Counted from the first letter of the stretch, positions 31,650-43,500 are shown. The stretch is DNA of 64,000 bases from Oncomelania hupensis (GCA_036898135.1 CM072511.1:75564840-75628839); one strand, 5' to 3'. Notes: generated by a model not told the origin, from the letters alone. Made by a program: numbers and translations.

Positions 31650-31830
31650 AATTCACGTTCTCTACAAATGGGTAAAAATGCCTGGAGGCAATTGTGTGTT
31701 TAATCCTTTGTGGTTATCGAAATCTGAATATGCAGGGTGCCTGCTTGAAAAGAAAGGTAACACGCATACGTGTTTCTACCGCGTCTGCCAAAAAATTATC
31801 GACGTGAAAATGATGTGTTGGACAAGCTGT
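31650..31830 (+). pseudogene. hAT transposase N-terminal zinc-finger fragment
   Basis: Encodes KWVKMPGGNCVFNPLWLSKS followed by CFYRVCQKIIDVKMM and a terminal H, resembling the BED-like finger (C-x2-C...H) that opens many hAT transposases. It is cut on the right by a LINE fragment. No catalytic part remains. Confidence 0.5.
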
Positions 31831-32088
31831 TCAGCACACCTATCCTATCCCGTAACTCAGAGGTCTTAGGGGCACCACAGATGATCGTTTAACCAGCGTA
31901 CTCCATCTTTCTCTGTCCTCAGCAACCCTCATGGCTTTGCTTAGTGTCAAGCCAGTCCATTCTCAAATGTTGTCCTCCCACCTCTTTTTCAGTCTCTCCT
32001 CTTCTACCTCCTTGCACTGTGCCTTGCAGGGTGGTCTTTATAAGGCCTGATGATCTGGTCATACCATCAGAGTTTCTGTTTCTTCACC
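31831..32088 (-). mobile_element. RTE-type LINE 3' fragment
   Basis: Matches the 3' end of the LINE at 34020-34290 (CGTAACTC tail side, GTCAAGCCAGTCCATTCT, GTTTCTGTTTCTTCAC). It is truncated at 32088 where the second 5S-derived SINE begins. Confidence 0.8.
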
Positions 32089-32089
32089 G

Positions 32090-32385
32090 TGTCGGATATC
32101 GCAGTGGTTGGAGCACTTGCTACTGTGTTGCAAGTTAAGCATCGTCCAGTGCGGTTAGCACTTGGATGGCTGACCACAAAACGTGAAACGACAAATAATA
32201 ACGGCCCCAAGTTGACTCAACTGTGACTGAGTACCTACGCTCTTGAGGGTGGGGAAGGTAAAGCAGCGAGGGAGAGAAGATGGGCATCATTAAGCTGGCC
32301 CAAGATAAGTGTGATCTCCAACATCACGCTCCCCTACGGCCACAAGGCTATGGGACTACCTTTACCTTTACCTTTACCTTTTTGA
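32090..32385 (+). repeat. 5S-rRNA-derived SINE, copy 2
   Basis: Reads GTGCGGTTAGCACTTGGATG, then the same body as 31336-31633 in the opposite orientation, and ends CTACCTTTACCTTTACC. The two copies form an inverted pair about 450 bp apart. Confidence 0.87.
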
Positions 32386-32389
32386 TATT

Positions 32390-33089
32390 GAACAATTTTT
32401 TTGATGCATGATAAGGAGTCACACATGCCACACAAATTTGGTCAACCTTGCGTCAAAGTCACAGCTGTACAAATCAGCTTTCAGTTGATTTTCCAGATTT
32501 TTGCAAATCAATCTGTGCAATATGAGTCTTAAATTGTCCAAAACTGATAGTGATAACTATTATGTCCATTCATCTGTTTCTCTGGTTTCTGTCCGTCTGT
32601 GCAAAACTATAAAGTGGCTAAATACTCGCAACCAAACGGTAGCATGGTGTATATCCATGAGACCTTGAAAATGACCGGTGAATTGAACACTTCAAGGTTA
32701 AGGTCACAGATCAACAAATGTTAAATGACAATTTTTCACAAAATTATTATTTTTTTTCGTTTTTATATTGAACATGATTTTTTTTAATGTATGATAGATA
32801 TTATGGAAACACACATGCCACACAAATTTGGTCAACCTTGCGTCAAAGTCACTGGAACTGTAAAAAGTCGTATAATATGGTTACTGTGAAGAGACCTTGA
32901 GATATTAAAAGTCCACTTGTATGTAGAGATAATAGATTGATCTTTTATGTTCCTTTTGGGCATTGATCTTGGTCAGTATAATTTCAGGCCTTACAAAAAG
33001 ATTAAAATATTTCTGAAGGTACAGTGGAATGGCTTTATATTTAACCCATCAAGGTCATCCCAAGGTCAAGGTCATTATTTGCTTGTTTA
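32390..33089 (+). repeat. AGGTCA-type dispersed repeat, copy C (left part)
   Basis: Contains TTTGCAAATC, GGTCAACCTTGCGTCAAAGT twice, CAGTGGAATGGC and TCAAGGTCATCCCAAGGTCA. It continues at 33809 behind a retroposon insertion. Confidence 0.65.
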
Positions 33090-33808
33090 TTTGGGGTTGG
33101 AACCCCTTGGGGTCATGAGCAATCTTGTCACTGTAGATTGAAACCTATAAAGGGAAAAGTGAAAGCCACAGTTGAAAACCTGTCTTTCCTTTGTAGGCAA
33201 GACAGATTCACTGCGGCAACAGTACCCCCGTTGGAGTGCCGGGGGTTTTCAGTATGAATAGTATCCCCACTTTATGGAAATTTAGTGCTTTAAATTCCCA
33301 CTGTCGCTGTCTTCCTCATTTTCCCATTCCTGCTCTGTCCTATCACTCTGCTATACTATCTTCTTCTTCGCTAGATCAATGACCTACCTTTTTTCTTGAA
33401 AACTCTTCCTGGACAAGACTCCTTGTTTGTGTATGAGGTCTGTTGGATCAGCTTGGGAGTGTTGGACGCTTTCTGCCGGGTGGTCACTAGGGCTTCCTAT
33501 GATTGTATTATTATATTAATATAGGCATTTTATATGTATGTGTTTTGATGATTTATAATGATGTTTGTATTCTATTTTGTTTTTGTTACCGGGGGTTCGA
33601 GTAGTTGGGGTAAAGCCTCAGCGGTCCCCTGCGTGGGATGTCTTTATTGTAAAGTGACTGGCCGGTGGAGGGCATTCAATTTTCCCACTAGGGTTGTTTC
33701 AGCAGATCTTTTATGCGGATCGGGGGTTGTCCGGTCTTGATTTGGCTCGGAAGAGTCCGCTGGACCTAAAGCAACAATCAATCAATCAATTAATTTGGGG
33801 TTGGAACC
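33090..33808 (+). mobile_element. Full-length short retroposon (33105-33793), 15-bp target duplication
   Basis: Reference copy of the family. TTTGGGGTTGGAACC is repeated at 33090-33104 and 33794-33808. The unit starts CCTTGGGGTCATGAGCAATC, has TATAAATA-like TATGAATA near 33257, and passes GTTTTTGTTACCGGGGGTTC. It ends CTGGACCTAAAGCAACAATC with a (CAAT)n tail. Variable 5' truncation in other copies, a short-repeat tail and duplications of 9-18 bp indicate LINE-assisted copying. No pol III boxes or conserved protein are evident. Confidence 0.88.
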
Positions 33809-34019
33809 ATCTCAAAGGTTTTTGTTCCATTTTTGTTTTTTTCGGGGCACTGATTTTCAGTTTAAATATTGCAAGTTTTATAAGGAGCAAGGACTTTGGT
33901 CTCCCATCCTTATTTAAAAAAAAAAAAAAGTTTTTTTTTTCTTTCAAAAATGAGATGGTTTAAACAAAAATTACATGAGGAAAAGTCTAAAACATATATG
34001 ATATGTTACACTCATATGT
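33809..34019 (+). repeat. AGGTCA-type repeat, copy C (right part)
   Basis: Contains the CGGGGCACTGATTTTCAGTT and ATATTGCAAGTTTTATAAG blocks, then a poly-A/poly-T run. Confidence 0.55.
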
Positions 34020-34799
34020 ATCCTATCCTATCCTATCTTGTCCCGTAACTCTGAGGTCGTTGGGGCACCACAGATGATCGTTTAACCAGCATACTCCTTC
34101 TCTGTCCTGATGGCTTCGATCAATGTCAAGCCAGTCCATTCTTGAATGTTGTCCTCCCACCTCTTTTTCGGTCTCCCTCTTCTTCTACCTCCTTTCACTG
34201 TGCCTTGCAGGATGGTCTTTGCAAGGCCTGATGATCTGGTGACGTGGCCATACCATCGGAGTTTCTGTTTCTTCACCACTGTGAGCAGGTCATCGTGTTG
34301 TCCAATGGCTTGTGTGATGGTCTGTCGGACTTCGTCGTTGGTGATGTGCTGGGTATAGGAAATGCCCAAAAGTCATCTGTAGCACCTCATCTCCAAGCTT
34401 TGTATTCTTCGTTGTAGATGTGCTGTGAGGGTCCATGTTTCGCAAGCATATAGCAAGATGGAGATGACAAGGGAGCGCAGAAGCCTTATCTTGGAATGTA
34501 GACACCTAGCAACTATCATGAATATATATTATGGTCTTGTCTTTCCAAATGGGCTGCAACCTTGCCAGGGCAGAAGTTGTTTGTGCGATCCTGGAGAGGA
34601 CTTCCTGTCGGGACCCATTGTCTGATACAATAGCTCCTAAATATTTGAAGCTATGCACTGTGTTAAGGGATTGGCCTTGGACTTTGATGTCCGTGTTGAT
34701 GCCATTGGTGTTGTTGTATGCTAAGCCGCCTCTTCTTTCTTCTCTGTATCCAGTATCAGTGTATCCAGTGTCAGTGCACTCAACAGTGTAGTCCTTCTC

Positions 34800-35034
34800 C
34801 TCCAGAACCACAGTTTATCAAATTTATCGTATATATCCAGGTCTCTGCCCATTGCCTAACCACATGCTGACGCCATTATTTGTTGGGAGAGCCAGTAACT
34901 ATGCCTCAGGGCTAGTTTCGTACAAGTAGGCCTACTGGCAGCGCATAGACGTGCTAATTTTAAAGTAACACGAGGTCGAATGGAGGGATGGTGAAAACTG
35001 GATGGCTAGGATTCAGCAATGTGTATATTTGTGC

Positions 35035-35065
<31 letters not shown>

Positions 35066-35300
35066 GGCGTGTGTGTTTGTGTTGACTAGCAAATATATAT
35101 ATTTGCCCTTTTGTACAGTTCATCTGTTTTATGACTATCTTCTTATCGTTTTTATTGTGATTTGCTGTCATGCTTGTTCACGTGTTCACTATGTTTTATA
35201 ATTATGTGCTTTTGTGTGTGGTGCTTCAGCATTGACCAAATGCATTCCTTGTGTATTATTCACTGCAATAAATTATCTTGAAGAATCTTGAATCTTGATC
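34800..35300 (+). repeat. LINE-type 3' end inserted in the RTE LINE
   Basis: Splits the host LINE's RT between the palm and HSFKYLG part. It ends CACTGCAATAAATTATCTTG followed by TTGAATC repeats, and contains a (GT)n run (35033-35060). Boundaries are approximate. Confidence 0.55.
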
Positions 35301-36644
35301 TTGTTGGTCATCATTTTGGTCTTCTCTGCACTTATTTGCATTCCATAGGCTCTGGAGGTGGTGAAGCTTCTGTACCAGCAGTTTAAATTCGTGTTCATCT
35401 CCAGCTAATTCATCAATGTCATCCCCAAAACAAAGGTTGGAGATTGCTGTACCCCCTATGCTGACTGTGTGTGATCTGCAAGGGCATCTAACATGATGCG
35501 CTCTAGGAAGATGTTGAAGAGGGTTGAAGAGAATAAGCATCCTTGGCGCACACCGATTGTTGTTCTGAACCAGTTGTCGATGGTGCTGTTATGGAGGACT
35601 GCACTGGTAGCCTTGTCATACAGGCTTTTGATGACTTCAATAATTTTAGGGCTGATGTTGTACACTCTCATGGTTGCCCACAGAGCTGCATGCCAAACTC
35701 GATCTACAAAGACATGATATAGATGTTGGTGCTGTAGGTATTTCTCGCAGATTATTCTGAGGTTGAAAATCTGTTCAGTGGTACTTCACCATGCCCCGAA
35801 TCCTGCTTGTTCTTCAGCTATGATTTGTTCAGCTTGGGGTTTCAAACTGTTGAGTATTATTTTCAGGAGGACCTTGCTGGGATGGCTGATGAGGCTGATG
35901 GTGTGGTCATTTTCACACTCCTAAAGGTTACCTTTTTTGGTAAGAGTGATGACAAGCGACTGGGTCCATGGTGTAGGCCACTCCCCACTCTGCCAGATCT
36001 TGTTACAGATAATGGTGAGGACGTCAATCATCGCTTCTGCTTGAAGCAGTTCCGTGGGTATGTTGTCCACTCCCGCTAACTTCCAATTCTTCAGCGACTG
36101 CACTGCTGCCTCAACTTCTTCTTGGAGAATTGGCAGGATTTCTTCTTCTTCTCTTTTCTCTGGACATGCTAGAACTGATGGGTTTCCTATTGGTGTGTGG
36201 TTGTAAAGGTCAGAACAGTACTCTCTATCCAAGATTTCTTGTCCTTCTGTAAGGCATATGCCAGACTTGCTTTGGATCGTGGAGACCTGGGGATGTTTAA
36301 CACTTGTCAGCCGCTTCACAGTCTGGTAGGCCTTCTTGCTGTTGTTCTTGTTCAGACTGTTCTCTATTTTCTGGTATTGATCTTCCCATCCAGTTCTCCT
36401 TTGCTGTGCACATGCCTTTTCGGATGTCATTGTTGATTTTTCGGTAGGCATCAGCTCCATGTTAGGTGTTCTTTTTCTTTTTCATCTCTCTTCGTTTATC
36501 ACACAGGTCCAAAAGTTCATGTGTGATCCACGGCTTCTTCTTTGGCCGGTGCTTGCCAAGGATCTCATTGGCGGCATCTGTCACCTACTTCACTAGCTCC
36601 TAAAATGAACAGTGGTGCAAATTTTTCTCCAGTTGTGCCATCTC

Positions 36645-37073
36645 CGGGTCTTGCAGTTTGTCCATGTCGAACTTCAGTGTAGTGCACTTTGCTGTGTTTA
36701 CTCTCTTCAAGTGGAGGCAGAAAGATATCATCACGAGATTGTGGTCACTTCCGATGTCTGCTCTTGGAAAAGTGCGTGTCCTGCATACGTTGATGCTTGA
36801 TCTAAAGCGTTTCTTGACCATGATGTAGTCGATCTGGTTGTGATGCTCCCCGTGGCTTGAAATATTTGTGCTATCTACGGGTCTTGCAGTTTGTCCACGT
36901 CAAACTTCAGTCTAGTGCACTTTGCTGTGTTTACTCTCTTCAAGTGGAGGCAGAAAGACATCATCACGAGATTGTGGTCACTTCCGATGTCTGCTCTTGG
37001 AAAAGTGCGTGTCCTGCATACGTTGATGCTTGATCTGAAGCGTTTCTTGACCATGATGTAGTCGATCTGGTTG
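36645..37073 (-). repeat. Tandem 196-bp duplication inside LINE endonuclease
   Basis: 36645-36840 and 36878-37073 are about 95% identical (period 233 bp) and encode the same KKRFRSSINVCRTRTFPRAD segment twice, separated by 37 bp. Confidence 0.92.
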
Positions 37074-38287
37074 GTGCCATGTCCATCGTCTGGATTTTTT
37101 GTGGAGACCAAGCATGTTTGCCAGTATCAGATTGTTGTATCTGGCAAACTCCAAGAGTCTCAGACCTCTCTCATTTGTCTTGTTGTTACAATTGGGTTCA
37201 CATGTGTCTTCCCAGCTGTGGTGCGCATCTTGGACAACCTTGGCATTCCAGTCGCCTTGCACTATGATTATGTCCTTCTTTGGCACTTGGTCAAGGGCAG
37301 CCTGTAGATTTTCATAGAAATCATCCACTTTGCTGTTGTCATAGTCTGAGGTTGGGGCATAGACCTGGATGATGGTGATGTTGAAAGGGGTTGCTCTCAG
37401 ACGGATGGTAATGAGTCTACTGGAGACTGGGCGGCAACCCATGAAAGTGACTAGAATGTCCTTGTGGACCAAGAATCCAACGCTGTGTTTGTGCCTTTCA
37501 TCTCTCCCTCTGAAATAAAGCTTGTGGCCTTTGTCGTTGTTTCACCTAAGACTTTCCAGTGCAGTTAGCTGATACCTAAAATGTTCCATCGACAGTGGGC
37601 CAGCTCGTGGGCCAGTTCTTCTAATTTTCCCTCCGCATTTAGGGTCCCGACATTCCAGGTTCCTATGACGATGTTGTTTTTCATGCGGATCTTGCTAGGT
37701 TGTCCATCAGTAGCACATTTATCACCTTCATCCTGGTGGCCAACGGAAGGCGCAGTCCTTGGTGACCCAGGCGATGACCGATCCAGTATGGAGTGAATGG
37801 TTGTTTTTATCATGCAGTGTGTCTTGGGCAAAAAACAACCTGGCAGGGCCCAATTCTTTCCAGACTGTTGGCCACAGCCGATATCCACGAATACGGTGTG
37901 GCTCATCTTGGCCCCGAGCATGTGATCGTTGAACCTGTAGTAACATGAGGTTCCTCCGTCCTGGCCGGTGACCTGTGTAGAAGACTTTCGCCCAGTGATG
38001 CCTTGCTAACATCACCCCTGTTAGTTGCCTATTATGACACGCTGGGAAACGTTGAGTCTATTCTATTCAGTGCCCGAACCCACAGGGCTCTCATGACTAA
38101 CAAAGTGTTAAATGGACTAAACGGACCCATGAAATAGGTACTGATTATTTTCTACATACACCAACATTACTTTTCTGGTTATTTTGCGGGAATGCATTGC
38201 TTATTTTGCTGTAAATAGTGACTATTGATTTTTGACATGACCTTTAAATTATATTAGCATTACAGTTCTGATTGTTTTATTTTGCAG

Positions 38288-38440
38288 GGTGGCATTGCTT
38301 TTATTGCTATTAAAGGTGTCTTGAAGATCTACTATAAACAAAGTCAGTACCATCGACAAGCCAATCGAGTAATTATGGACTATGAGGAGGATCGCACACC
38401 AGGATCAAGCCTTTCAACATCATCAGTATCTTCACAGTGA
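38288..38440 (+). CDS. MARCHF5: MARCHF5 last coding exon
   Basis: Begins after TTTTGCAG (38287) in phase 0 with GGIAFIAIKGVLKIYYKQSQ and YHRQANRVIMDYEED, aligned with the human C-terminal region GGIAFVAIKGAFKVYF. It ends TGA at 38438-38440. The glycine/isoleucine-rich start is membrane span 4. The tail (EEDRTPGSSLSTSSVSSQ) is about 12 residues longer and more serine-rich than in human, a plausible lineage-specific, possibly phosphorylated, cytosolic end. With the other three exons this gives about 210 residues of an expected 280-290. Confidence 0.95.
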   Translation, partial: GGIAFIAIKGVLKIYYKQSQYHRQANRVIMDYEEDRTPGSSLSTSSVSSQ

Positions 38441-38720
38441 TAGTTGTACCAATTGACTGTATGATTTTGTGTGTTCTGCCATGCACATTCATGTAAATAA
38501 TTTTATGGACTGATTTTTGCAATCTTTTTGTTCACAACCTCTAGTTATATAGTAAGATATGCATAGGAAGCACACAGGTAGCAGTTTGAATTTCTCAGAT
38601 AGAGGATCTGGTGTTAAAAAAAATTCAAGCAAGCTCCTACTTTTGATGAGAGCATGCTAGATCTTGTTGCTCATGTTCTGGTTGGGTGAGTGCCAGTTTA
38701 ATAAAAATACCAAACAAGCA
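38441..38720 (+). terminator. MARCHF5: MARCHF5 3' UTR and possible polyadenylation signal
   Basis: AATAAA at 38700-38705, about 260 bp after the stop, is the first canonical signal downstream. A longer UTR is possible. Confidence 0.35.
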
Positions 38721-38869
38721 GTATTCCACCTTGGTCATCCAGGATTGCTGTTAGATGCATATAAAGCAGCCTTGGGCAGCTTGAGCTAGATCATGTTTCA
38801 TTCAGGTCACAGAGCAGCTCGATTTGATTTTTGACTCGCATGCCTAGCAGTGTGAGTATGATTCCCCCT

Positions 38870-39845
38870 TCACACACACACCACTCTCTTCCTTCCCCCC
38901 GCTCCCCCCCCTATGCCTCCCCCCAAAAAACATAATAGAAAAGTCAAGAATTTTGCAAATCTGTGCAAGACGAGTCCCAAATAGTAAAAAAATAACATTT
39001 AAAAAAAATGTCCATCCGTTCATCTGTCAGCGGTCTGTGCAAAACTTGCTCTCCCTACTGTGCATAGCTTCCCCAACTGTGACGGTCAGGTGCCCTCCCT
39101 CGTCCCGAAGGTACAACAGGTTGTAGAGGTGTGGTAAGGGGAGGGAGATGGCTTTTGACACGGCCGCTGGTGTGTTCACCTTAGGAAGTGGCATTGTTTT
39201 AGTGGTAGTCGGCCCGCTTGAGCTCGACCTCTGCTGAGTACTACAGGCAATACTATATTTCTCTTTGTTTTCACAATCAAACAAACTCTTGTCAATTCTT
39301 TCAAAGAATATAGAATTGATCCTAGAGCAGACTTGTCGGAAACAGAGATCATTGATGAGATAGATTTGAGCATGTTTGGCAAAGTGTTTGATCATTTCAG
39401 CAAAACTTTGTTTGTACCACATGGGTTGAGAATCTCATATCATTTTCTCGCTTCTGGGAGCATCTTTCTCGTGTTAATCTTGGCGTGTCCTCCCTGATCC
39501 AAGTAGGGCAAATTTTGATGATGCAGGATGATCTCCCTTGCAATTTGAGCATTTTGAAGGTGAAGGTCACAGGATCAACAAATGTTTGTTTAAAAATTAC
39601 CTTTCATACAATTTCCCTTTTTTCTTGATATTGAGAACATGATTGTTTTATGATTTATAGCTATTAATGATATACACATGCAAATTTCGTCACCCTCACT
39701 CGAAGGGAGCTGTCCAAAGCTGGTTCATAAGGAAGTCCAAACTTGTAGGTAATCATAGCTTGATCTTTCATTAATGTGACATTTTGCGTTCTTTAAAGGT
39801 CAAGGTCATTTTAGGTCGTGCAAAAATATTTTAAACTACAAGGGC
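38870..39845 (+). repeat. AGGTCA-type repeat, copy D, interrupted
   Basis: Repeat blocks (TTTGCAAATCTGTGCAAGA, GTCCATC) are at 38950-39050 and 39540-39845 (AAAGGTCAAGGTCATTTTAG). Foreign sequence lies between. Confidence 0.6.
39040..39530 (-). other. Unrecognised coding-like insert
   Basis: A - strand frame of about 131 codons (39027-39422) reads FAEMIKHFAKHAQIYLINDL and FERIDKSLFDCENKEKYSIA. Composition is protein-like, but no domain is recognised and the frame start is uncertain. It replaces a stretch of the AGGTCA-type repeat. It could be a processed or transposon-derived fragment. Confidence 0.25.
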
Positions 39846-40395
39846 AGCCCCCCTCATCCCATCCTCATGGGGGTTTCTGTATAAATGGTATCCCCACTTT
39901 GTGGAAATTTAGTGCTTTTAATTCCCACTGTTTCTGTCATTCTCATTTGTTCTTTCTCACTCCTACTCTGTTCTATCTACTAACTTCTTTGCTAGACATG
40001 TACCTTTTTTCTTGAAAACTCTCCCAAAACTCATTTATGTATGTTGGGTAACCTTAGGTATATTGGATGCTTTCTGCCAACAGGTTATTAGGGCTTTCTA
40101 TGGTATTATTTAGCAATGTAGGCATTTTATATGTAGGTTTTGTTAATATTTTATATTGATGTTTATATTCTATTTTGTTTTTGCAAACGTGGGTTCAATA
40201 AATTCAGAGTACAGCCTCAGCGTCCCTTGCATTTTAAAGTGATTGGGTGGTGGAGTGCCTTTAGTGTTATCATTATGGTTTTCAGCAGATCTATTATTCA
40301 GATCGGGGATGAATCCTCTTTCAACTAAGTTGTGGTCCTGATTCGGCTCTTTGCATTCCAATTGACCCTATAAAGAATGACTAACTAACTTCAAA
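39846..40395 (+). mobile_element. Short retroposon, copy 5
   Basis: GTATCCCCACTTTGTGGAAA near 39889, the CTTTGCTAGACATGTACCTT block, and the 3' end CCCTATAAAGAATGACTAAC. It belongs to the subfamily with an (ACTA)n tail. Confidence 0.8.
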
Positions 40396-41050
40396 GTACC
40401 TATGCTTTGGACTGCTCCAGTGACCTTGGAATGAGGTTGACGAAATTTGCAAAATATGTGATGATATATATCATGCATCAAAGAATCATAAGCAGTATTA
40501 ATCTAGAAAAAAAGTGACATTTTGGTTGGAAAAATTGTCATTTTTTAAAACTAACATTTGATGACCCTGTGACCTTGACCTTGGTGAATTTAATTCACTG
40601 ATCATTTTCGAGGTCTCATGGGTATACACGATCTTACCAAATTTGATTGTGATAGTTGAAATATCTTCTGAGTACTTGACCACTTTAAAGTTGTTTGTAC
40701 AGTCAGACAGACGGATGGACAGACTATTGTCGATATCTTGCACATATTTGCAAAAATTTTGATCTTTTTTCTTTTTCATTTTCTTTTTTTCTTTTTTTAT
40801 TCTTTTTTTTTTTTTTTTGGGGGGGGGGGGGTGGGGGGTAAGGGAAGGGGAGTGAGTACATTGCTATGCATTGGAGTCAAAAATTGTCATTGGCCCATAG
40901 TATGCAACAGTAGGGTATTTCATCATACATGAGCCTCAGTCATGTGAAGGTCAAGGTCATCGCAAGATTGAATGATTTTCTTTTCATATAGCTTGAAATT
41001 GTAGACAAATGGACAAATTCAAGACATTTTCACCAGAGCTGATGTTGCAA
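40396..41050 (-). repeat. AGGTCA-type repeat in reverse orientation, with poly-T/poly-G
   Basis: Reads TGACCCTGTGACCTTGACCT on +, so this copy is mainly inverted. 40778-40842 is a T-run followed by a 12-G run. Confidence 0.55.
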
Positions 41051-41752
41051 ATATACGTTATAAAAATTAAAACACAAATAATTCAGTTTGTGTCTCGTAT
41101 GCATGCAGTAATATAATTATGTAATTTGACTTATGTGTTCAACAATATATGCACTTGTACTGAAATATTCTGTAATCCAGATTTAAAGTCCAGAATTTAG
41201 CAAATTTATGCAAGGTGAATCCTGAATATTTCTTTTTTAATTCAAGAATTACAGAACACACACACAAACCCGCGCGTGCACACTTCTATGATTGTAATGT
41301 ATGTTGCTGAGACTTTTTGACTCGCATGCGTACAAGTGGACAAAGTGGTGAAGAAGAAAGTGAAGGTGATACATAATTCCAGGGATGTAGGTACGCACTA
41401 CAATTAGAGGGAAATAACTGTTTTCCACAAAAAGCAGGGAAAGGCCAATTAATGAATTGTTTAACTTTAACCTTAAACTGCTTATAGCTAATTTTGTGGG
41501 AATCGGATGTGCAATTTTTCTTTTATCTTTTTTGGGGTGGAGGGGATGCATGCAAAAATCTATGTACCCCTCCACCCCACCAACAAAAAATTTTTTTGGA
41601 AAAATTTAAATAAGATTTATGCAAATCTGTGCAAGATGAGTCCTAATAGTCCAAAACTGCAAATAGCCAAATCAGGACCAAAAATGAATTTGGGTTTTTT
41701 AGTGTGTCCATATGTGTTAAACTTGCAAGTGTATTAATATCTCAGAACCCAT

Positions 41753-41755
<3 letters not shown>

Positions 41756-41791
<36 letters not shown>

Positions 41792-43500
41792 GTAGATTTA
41801 TTTAGCGCCGCTCTCTGCACTTGACACATTCATACACCATTTATACTACACAGCAACAGTAGGTATATAAAGTCTGAATAAATTCACTAAAAATGTACAA
41901 CATAATGTTAAAAACATTCAATAAAAATATTACATTGAAAAACATAAAAAGGCAACTAAAACTATTATTTAAAAAAACTTTTAAAAGGCAACCAACACTT
42001 ATAAGAATTATTAAAAGCGAACACCATTGCCCATAGAGCGCCATGACATGTGTGCGTACTAGACTGATGATGAGATTAATTCATGTGTGTTATTGAAAAG
42101 GAGCTATAGAAGGAGTTTTTGGAAAAGATATGTTTTGAGTTGTTGTTTAAACACTTGTTTTGTTTGCGCATGGCGGATATTGTGTGGAAGGGAATTCCAT
42201 TGAATGGATGCACAGAAAGCAAAGGTGCGTTCTCCATAGGTTTTTGTTTTGACAAGGTGAGTTGGTCTGATGAGGAAATGATGTAAACTGAAGACTTTGC
42301 TAGCTTGTGCACATTCACACACTAACATGGCACTTTTTAACACAAAATTGCTCAAAATCCTGAATTTTTCCAACAACATATGCAACCACTATTGAGAGCC
42401 ACTCCATGTTTGTTTGCAGTAACATCACAATTTTATATAACTTTTTTTTTTTAGGGAGAGAAGGTTATAAAGTACACTACCCATTTCCTCTCTGTAGGCC
42501 AGGAATGGATACATTTTGGTATGCTGTCACTTCTTCCACTTATTAATATGAAAGTTATTGTAATTATTTATCAGATTCCTTCTTCCCACCCCACCCAACC
42601 CCTAGCAGGTTAGTCATAACTTTAAAATGTCCACATGAAAAATAACGCAAAATCTATATGTCTTGGAAATTCTTGCCTCCTTTTAAGAAGGGTATGTATT
42701 TTTCTTGCAAAGCTATAAGCCATAGAATAATGGCTGCGGCATCGCATTGCCGGCGGGGCTGGGCTCACATGGTTTATTATAAATTGCAGTTCTGTTGTTT
42801 ATGCAATAGCCATGACTGACCTAAGGAGCGACCAATTTGCCGCTGTGGGTGATACCTTCCTTCCAAATTAAGTTTAATTGAAGCTAATTAGACCAGTTTT
42901 GTGCGTGGTACGTAGGAAATGAGCATGTCAGAAAAGTATGCAGGGGAAGCGCAGAAGAAAAAGTTGAAGCAGAGTTGAAAGTTTGTATTCTATGCGTGCA
43001 AATATAGGCAACAAGTGCAAGGAAGGTAGTAGGGGAGTGACATGATCTCTTCTGCAAGCCTTGAGAACAAGGCGTGCAGCTCCATTTTGTACTTTTTGAA
43101 GTTTGTAGAGAAGAGAAGATCTTGGGAGCAGCCTGCAAGAAGAGATTGCAGTAATCCAGTTTTGAAAGAACAAAAGAGCAGATTAAGATGATTGTGGTTT
43201 GTTGTGAAAGACAAGAGCGATTAAAACTGATTTTGCGAAGTTCAAAATAGCAGATTTACATGTGTTGGAGATGTGAGTGTCAAGATATGCGTCAGATGTC
43301 ATAATGAATCCTAGGTTACGAGCAGAGGTGCTGAAAGGGACGTCGGAATTGCCAATTTGTATTGAGTGTGGTTCACCGTCTGAAATAATTGTGCTCTTTT
43401 TCTTGATGAACAGTGCTTCAGTCTTGTCATCGTTCAAGCATAGTTTATTTTCTATCATCCATGACTTGATATCAGATTTCAACACACAACCATACTTGGT
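41756..43500 (-). pseudogene. Degenerate L2-type LINE
   Basis: (AAT)n tail at 41756-41790. RT C-terminal parts on the - strand: KLCLNDDKTEALFIKKKS and SARNLGFIMTSDAYLDTHIS (43183-43518), QKVQNGAARLVLKACRRDHV (43030-43090), then KTKTYGERTFAFCASIQWNS and KTYLFQKLLL (42104-42260). Several frameshifts; 42400-42880 is unrelated AT-rich insertion. Confidence 0.78.

Larger units (their letters stand above)
34082..37690 (-). pseudogene. RTE-type endonuclease-reverse transcriptase, broken
   Basis: Endonuclease: GTWNVGTLNAEGKLEELAHE (about 37600-37670), NITIIQVYAPTSDYDN, QGDWNAKV, RRWTW, NQIDYIMVKKRFRSS, DIGSDHNLVM. RT: GVDNIPTELLQAEAMIDVL (about 36050-36110), GVRQGCLFSSTLFNIFLE, then FGDDIDELAG (around 35410-35435) where FADDIDGLAG is usual. 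HSFKYLGAIVSDNG and LRWYGHVTRSSGLAKTILQG follow near the 3' end. It is disrupted by frameshifts, an internal tandem duplication and the insertion at 34800-35300, and is inactive. The EN-RT order and motifs place it in the RTE group. Confidence 0.87.
34020..38090 (-). mobile_element. Nearly full-length RTE-type LINE
   Basis: The 3' end is a (GGATA)n tail (TATCCTATCCTATCCTATC on +, 34017-34036). The 5' region begins about 38090. The interior holds endonuclease, RT and a conserved C-terminal tail. Another + strand 3'-end sequence (about 34800-35300) has inserted into it, and a 196-bp block is tandemly duplicated. Confidence 0.88.

Noticed and set aside
31336..32385. 5S rRNA gene fragments
   Set aside because: Only the internal promoter block matches 5S; the rest is a repeated SINE body with a TACCTT tail.
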